Part shown: piece after piece, positions 59,199 through 64,000 of the stretch
How the letters are laid out: every line of letters begins with the position of its first letter
Numbering within the stretch: position 1 is the first letter of the stretch
NCBI RefSeq assembly: GCF_030848495.1
Contig: NZ_JAVDDT010000011.1
Span: 1-64,000 of the forward strand
Direction: 5' to 3'
DNA: 64,000 nt
From: Natronospira bacteriovora
Lineage (GTDB): Bacteria; Pseudomonadota; Gammaproteobacteria; Natronospirales; Natronospiraceae
The notes under the pieces: generated by a model
Told to the model about the DNA's origin: nothing
The model's database searches: none
The model's input: the letters and a program-made list of their open reading frames with translations, nothing else
Translations under genes and position numbers: made by a program

Positions 59199-61346
59199 TT
59201 AGAAGCGGCCGTAGTAGCCTTCCTTGATCGCGTCGTAGAGGTTGGCGGCGGTGTGGGTTTCGCCGTCGTATTCGATCTCTTCGTCGCCTTTGACTTCCAC
59301 CGTGCTGCCGTCTTCCAGGGTGAAGGTGTAGGTGGTGTTCTTGAGGTCGTCCTCGCGCACCAGCACGCCCTGGAAGGCTTCCGGGTTGAAGCGGAAGGTG
59401 GTGCAGCCCTTGAGGCCATTCTCGTAGGCGTAGAGATAGATGCCCTTGAAGTCTTCGTAGTCGTAGTCCGTGGGCACGTTGGCGGTCTTGGAGATGGAGG
59501 AATCCACCCACTTCTGGGCCGCGGACTGCATGTCCACGTGCTGCACCGGGGTGATTTCCTCGGCGGTGATGAAGTACTCCGGCAGACGCTCATCGTCCTG
59601 CTCGGTGGTGGGCATGGCCCTGGGGTTGATCAGTTCCCGGTAGGCCAGCAGCTCGAAGCTGAACACGTCCACCTTTTCCTTGGACTTCTTGCCTTCGCGG
59701 ATCACGTTGCGGAAGTAGTGATGGGCGAAGCTGGGCTCAATGCCGTTGGAGGCATTGTTGGCCAGGGACAGTGAGATGGTGCCCGTGGGCGCGATGGAGC
59801 TGTGGTGGGTGAAGCGCGCGCCCTTTTCCGCCAGCTGCTTGACCAGCTCGGGGTTTTCCTCGGCGATCTTCTGCATGTAGCGGCTGTACTTGGCGTGCAG
59901 CAGGCGGCCGGGGATCTTCTGGCCCACCTTCCAGCCGTCGCGCTTCATTTCCGGGCGCTTGCGCAGCATTTCCTCGCTCACGGCAAACTCTTCCACCATG
60001 ATCGGCGCCGGGCCCTTTTCCTCGGCCAGTTCGAGACCGGCCTCCCAGCCGGCCAGGGCGAGTTCCTTGGCCACCTTGTCGGTGAAGTCCACGGACTCGG
60101 GGCTGCCGTACTTCATGCGCATCATGGTGACGGTGGAGCCCAGGCCCAAAAAGCCCATGCCGTGGCGACGCTTGCGGCGGATCTCGCCTTCCTGCTGGGA
60201 AAGCGGCAGGCCGTTGATCTCGACCACGTTATCCAGCATGCGGGTGAAGGTCTTGACCACTTCCTTGTAGTTGTCCCAGTCGAAGCGGGCCTTGTCGGTG
60301 AAGGGATCCAGCACGAACTTGGTCAGGTTCACCGAACCCAGCAGACACGACCCATACGGCGGCAGGGGCTGCTCGCCACAGGGGTTGGTGGCGCGGATGT
60401 CTTCGCAGAACCAGTTGTTGTTCTGCTCATTGACCTTGTCGATCAGGATGAAGCCCGGCTCGGCGTAGTCGTAGGTGGAGTTCATGATCATGTCCCACAG
60501 GCGCCGGGCGGGAATGGTCTTGTAGATCTTGCAGGCCACCAGTTTGGATTCATTGCTGACGTAGCCATCGGTCTGCGGCCATTCGCGCCAGACCACCTGT
60601 TCGGGGTCGTTGACGTCGATGCCGTCGAGCTCCACTTCCTTCTCGGTGACCGGGAAGGCCAGCTTCCAATCGGTATCGCTCTTCACCGCTTCCATGAATT
60701 CCTCGGTGATGAGCAGGGAGAGGTTGAACTGGCGCAGGCGGCCGTCTTCGCGCTTGGCGCGAATGAAGTCCATCACGTCCGGGTGGCCGATGTCGAAGGT
60801 GCCCATCTGGGCGCCGCGACGGCCACCGGCGGAGGAGACGGTGAAGCACATGCGGTCGTAGATATCCATGAAGGACAGGGGGCCGGAGGTGTAGGCGCCG
60901 GCGCCGGAGACATAGGCACCCTTGGGCCGCAGGGTGGAGAACTCATAGCCGATGCCGCAGCCGGCCTTGAGGGTCAGCCCCGCCTCGTGCACCTTGCCGA
61001 GGATGTCGTTCATGGAGTCGCGGATGGTGCCGGACACCGTGCAGTTGATGGTGGAGGTGGCCGGTTTGTGATCCTGGGCGCCAGCATTGGAGATGATGCG
61101 CCCGGCCGGGATGGCGCCCTGGCGCAGGGCCCAGAGGAAACGCTCATACCAGTGTTCGCGGTCCTTCGGGGCCTCCACTTCGGCCAGGGCCTTGGCGACA
61201 CGCTTGTAGGTATCGTCCACGGTTTCATCGAGGACGGTGCCATCCTTGGTTTTCAGGCGATACTTTTTATCCCAGATGTCCACGGACGCGTCCTGGACCG
61301 GAATCGCCTTGACTGCTGCCTTGTCGACCTTAAGCGCGCTGCTCAT
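59199..61346 (-). CDS. nrdJa: class II (adenosylcobalamin) ribonucleotide reductase catalytic subunit NrdJa
   Basis: 715 residues, ATG after AGGAGG. Landmarks: SNAGAQDHKPATSTINCTVS with the first active cysteine region, LKAGCGIGYEFSTLRPKGAY, SSAGGRRGAQMGTFDIGHPD, the thiyl cysteine in ATNPCGEQPLPPYGSCLLGS, and APTGTISLSLANNASNGIEP. It uses B12 to reduce ribonucleotides with or without oxygen. The C-terminal redox cysteines are absent and supplied by NrdJb. No cobalamin riboswitch was found upstream; instead the leader holds an NrdR-like palindrome and DnaA boxes. Confidence 0.96.
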   Translation of the reverse strand: MSSALKVDKAAVKAIPVQDASVDIWDKKYRLKTKDGTVLDETVDDTYKRVAKALAEVEAPKDREHWYERFLWALRQGAIPAGRIISNAGAQDHKPATSTINCTVSGTIRDSMNDILGKVHEAGLTLKAGCGIGYEFSTLRPKGAYVSGAGAYTSGPLSFMDIYDRMCFTVSSAGGRRGAQMGTFDIGHPDVMDFIRAKREDGRLRQFNLSLLITEEFMEAVKSDTDWKLAFPVTEKEVELDGIDVNDPEQVVWREWPQTDGYVSNESKLVACKIYKTIPARRLWDMIMNSTYDYAEPGFILIDKVNEQNNNWFCEDIRATNPCGEQPLPPYGSCLLGSVNLTKFVLDPFTDKARFDWDNYKEVVKTFTRMLDNVVEINGLPLSQQEGEIRRKRRHGMGFLGLGSTVTMMRMKYGSPESVDFTDKVAKELALAGWEAGLELAEEKGPAPIMVEEFAVSEEMLRKRPEMKRDGWKVGQKIPGRLLHAKYSRYMQKIAEENPELVKQLAEKGARFTHHSSIAPTGTISLSLANNASNGIEPSFAHHYFRNVIREGKKSKEKVDVFSFELLAYRELINPRAMPTTEQDDERLPEYFITAEEITPVQHVDMQSAAQKWVDSSISKTANVPTDYDYEDFKGIYLYAYENGLKGCTTFRFNPEAFQGVLVREDDLKNTTYTFTLEDGSTVEVKGDEEIEYDGETHTAANLYDAIKEGYYGRF

Positions 61347-61578
61347 GCTGCCTCCTGAAAAATGATGTCATGCCCCGGTCGCGGCGGCGCGCCAAAAGAT
61401 GCGCACAGCCCTGGCGCCCTGCGCCGGGTTTCTTGGTTATGCCTGCAGGTTGGACTTTTGCCCTACCCCCTCTGTTCGGCCCGGGACCGCTGCCGCGGCG
61501 GGGCCTTCGCGCTGATTCCCTCAACGGCAGGACCCGCTCAGACGGGATTGGCCCTGCCCCACGGCCCGTCCCTGTGCC

Positions 61579-61671
61579 AGTGGATAAGTCTGTGGAAAAG
61601 CTGGGGACGGTTGACCACAACATCTTGTGGCGAACTTTGCTAAGCGTAGGCAGCGGGCGGGATTCTGTCAA
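61579..61671 (-). promoter_or_regulatory. nrdJ promoter with NrdR-like palindrome and DnaA boxes
   Basis: On the minus strand TTGACA (61671-61666) and TACGCT (61648-61643) are 17 bases apart. Just downstream lies the perfect 16-bp palindrome CCACAACATCTTGTGG (61615-61630), similar in length and form to NrdR boxes, covering the early transcribed region. Further on, TTTTCCACA (61599-61591) matches the DnaA box consensus and TTATCCACT (61587-61579) misses it by one base. The leader to 61347 is 230 bases with GC-rich, unassigned sequence. Confidence 0.7.
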
Positions 61672-61879
61672 GAAATTTGATAAGGCTTTATTTTATCATG
61701 AAAACAATAACTTGGCACGTCTTGACAGGCTATATACGGCTTTTCCCGCGGAGGAAATTTTTCCGCCCCGGAGCGTGGAGCCGGCCCTGGAGGCCCAATA
61801 TATTGTGTTTGGGGGTCAAAATCCGATCGCCGGAATCTCGCCGCCTACCTGGAAAGCGTCAATTTCTCCACGATCGAGT

Positions 61880-61907
61880 CTTGAAATCGGGTGGACAGCC
61901 CCTATTT
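61880..61907 (+). promoter_or_regulatory. sigma-32 heat-shock promoter of hsp20
   Basis: CTTGAAA (61880-61886) and CCCCTATTT (61899-61907), spacer 12, match the RpoH consensus CTTGAAA-N11-15-CCCCATNT. The start codon of hsp20 is 86 bases downstream. The preceding stretch (61673-61879) is AT-rich at its left and shows no other clear site. Confidence 0.85.
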
Positions 61908-61992
61908 CGACGGTAAGACGAGACGGTTCCCCATGCACGGTTTTCGAACATTCTCAAACACAGTGATTGGCAAGACAGCCAGGAGGTGCAAC

Positions 61993-62442
61993 ATGGCAAT
62001 GAACATTTCCCACTATCGTCGCCGCCCCTGGAGCCTGATGAACCAGCTCCAGAACGAACTCAACACCATCTTTGACGGCGTGCCCGGCTACGAGGCCGAG
62101 AACGGCGAGGTGTCCGACTGGGCCCCGGCCGTGGACATCCGCGAGGAAGCCGAACGCTTCGTGCTGCATGCGGATGTGCCCGGCGTGGATCCCAAGGACA
62201 TCGAGATCACCATGGAAAACGGCACCCTGACCATCAGCGGTCAGCGCCATGACAGCAAGGAAGAACAGAAGGAAGGTTATCGCCGGGTGGAACGCGTGTC
62301 CGGCCAGTTCTTCCGGCGCTTCGTGCTGCCCGACAGCGCCGATGCCGAGAGCATCAGCGCCCAGAGCAAGAACGGCGTGCTGGAAGTGGTGATTCCAAAG
62401 CAGGCGAAGGTGCAGCCGCGCCGCATCGAGGTGAAGGGCTGA
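61993..62442 (+). CDS. hsp20: Hsp20 family small heat-shock protein
   Basis: 149 residues, ATG 6 bases after AGGAGG. Alpha-crystallin domain from about residue 38 to 140: WAPAVDIREEAERFVLHADV, PGVDPKDIEITMENGTLTIS, and the conserved NGVLEVVIPK near the end. The N-terminal arm (RRRPWSLMNQLQNELNTIFD) is typical of class A bacterial Hsp20. It is an ATP-independent holdase that keeps unfolding proteins soluble. A sigma-32 promoter precedes it and a GC-rich hairpin follows. Confidence 0.95.
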   Translation: MAMNISHYRRRPWSLMNQLQNELNTIFDGVPGYEAENGEVSDWAPAVDIREEAERFVLHADVPGVDPKDIEITMENGTLTISGQRHDSKEEQKEGYRRVERVSGQFFRRFVLPDSADAESISAQSKNGVLEVVIPKQAKVQPRRIEVKG

Positions 62443-62476
62443 CCGCTGCTCGCCGTCACGGCAACGCCGCAAGCTG

Positions 62477-62503
62477 CTGCCCGGGCCCTGCCCGGGCAGT
62501 TTA
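62477..62503 (+). terminator. terminator of hsp20
   Basis: CTGCCCGGGC (62477-62486) and GCCCGGGCAG (62490-62499) form a perfect stem with loop CCT, followed by only three T residues, 34 bases after the stop. Confidence 0.75.
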
Positions 62504-62767
62504 CGTTGGGCCCACCGCGGCGGCGGTGCCACCGCCTGCGGCGAGACGGTAGTCAGGCGCCCGAAAACGCGCCAGAATCGGGGGTCAGAAGCGCTCGATG
62601 CGGGGGGAACCACCGGCTCGGGCCAAGGTCTCTCTTAGGCAGGCTCGGTGCTTTGTGCTCGCCAGCACCGGATGCCGGGGGAAGAGGCCGGATCGGCTGC
62701 GGCCGGTTCCCGGTCATTGACTTGTCATAAGGGATTTTTGCCAACTCACCAGAGGGAGTGCGTTTCC
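62504..62767. other. intergenic region before the Do protease
   Basis: 264 GC-rich bases. A GGTGCT...AGCACC hairpin (about 62649-62669) is seen. TTGACT (62718-62723) could be a -35 for the protease gene, but no good -10 follows; I see no sigma-E promoter. Confidence 0.4.

Positions 62768-64000
<1,233 letters not shown>

Noticed and set aside
59802-61358. 518-codon open frame opposite nrdJa
   Set aside because: Antisense to a highly conserved reductase; composition is His/Leu-rich shadow sequence.
61579-61599. DnaA boxes as part of a replication origin
   Set aside because: Only two sites, no AT-rich unwinding region with them, and no dnaA, dnaN or gidA nearby; promoter control is more likely.
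61347-61614. Cobalamin riboswitch before the B12-dependent reductase
   Set aside because: No B12-box or matching structure was recognised in the leader.

Overview
The window looks like the chromosome of a high-GC gammaproteobacterium. Supporting this are a split class II ribonucleotide reductase (NrdJa/NrdJb, as in Pseudomonas), TACA-N2-TGTA BlaI operators, an Anr/FNR-type box, a GEMM-I cyclic-di-GMP riboswitch, REP elements and strong Shine-Dalgarno sites. Many secreted proteins are acidic, and there are several exported peptidases (S9, S10, M48, Do-type). This would suit a proteolytic, perhaps halo- or alkaliphilic lineage such as Natronospira or Wenzhouxiangella, but the sequence alone cannot fix the genus. 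No rRNA, tRNA or CRISPR array was recognised.

Layout. 1-6.3 kb: the N-terminus of an HD-GYP protein, two lipoproteins, a CoA-transferase and a small orphan protein. 6.3-17.6 kb: a second-messenger block. Five minus-strand genes lie close together: an outer-membrane barrel, a cupredoxin, a class III adenylate cyclase, an Mpo1-like protein and an NMT1-GGDEF sensor. Divergent from them are a propeller-GGDEF sensor and a 7TMR-DISM protein with a degenerate GGDEF. 17.7-24.2 kb: a rhomboid protease, a membrane/TPR protein, a BlaI-M56(TonB) regulatory pair, a HIT protein and an MHYT-like membrane protein. 24.3-33 kb: an S9 peptidase, a DUF305-LVIVD protein, a paralogue of the small orphan, a CBM9/DUF5916 barrel and an LGLxN repeat protein. 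33-43 kb: bacterioferritin, a nitrate-type (NIT) chemoreceptor behind an Anr/FNR box, an M48 protease, an NAD-type isocitrate dehydrogenase divergent from a LysR regulator across a perfect 20-bp palindrome, a PH protein, a hydrolase and an S10 peptidase.

43-58.3 kb is accessory. It holds an ankyrin protein with a C-terminal sorting signal, an orphan secreted protein, a GEMM-I riboswitch before a small exported protein, a REP-type transposase, a broken copy of the S10 gene, a transposase remnant, an AT-rich HEPN gene flanked by direct repeats, a PD-(D/E)XK-like protein divergent from a dGTPase, and a lysine-rich protein built on fourteen 15-bp repeats. The HEPN, nuclease-like and dGTPase genes together look like a small, possibly undescribed, defence cluster.

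58.3-64 kb returns to core genes: nrdJb and nrdJa (a REP doublet between them, NrdR-like and DnaA boxes upstream), an hsp20 gene behind a sigma-32 promoter, and a Do-type protease cut by the window end. A recurring theme is c-di-GMP: an HD-GYP, two intact and one degenerate GGDEF domains, and a c-di-GMP riboswitch in one window.
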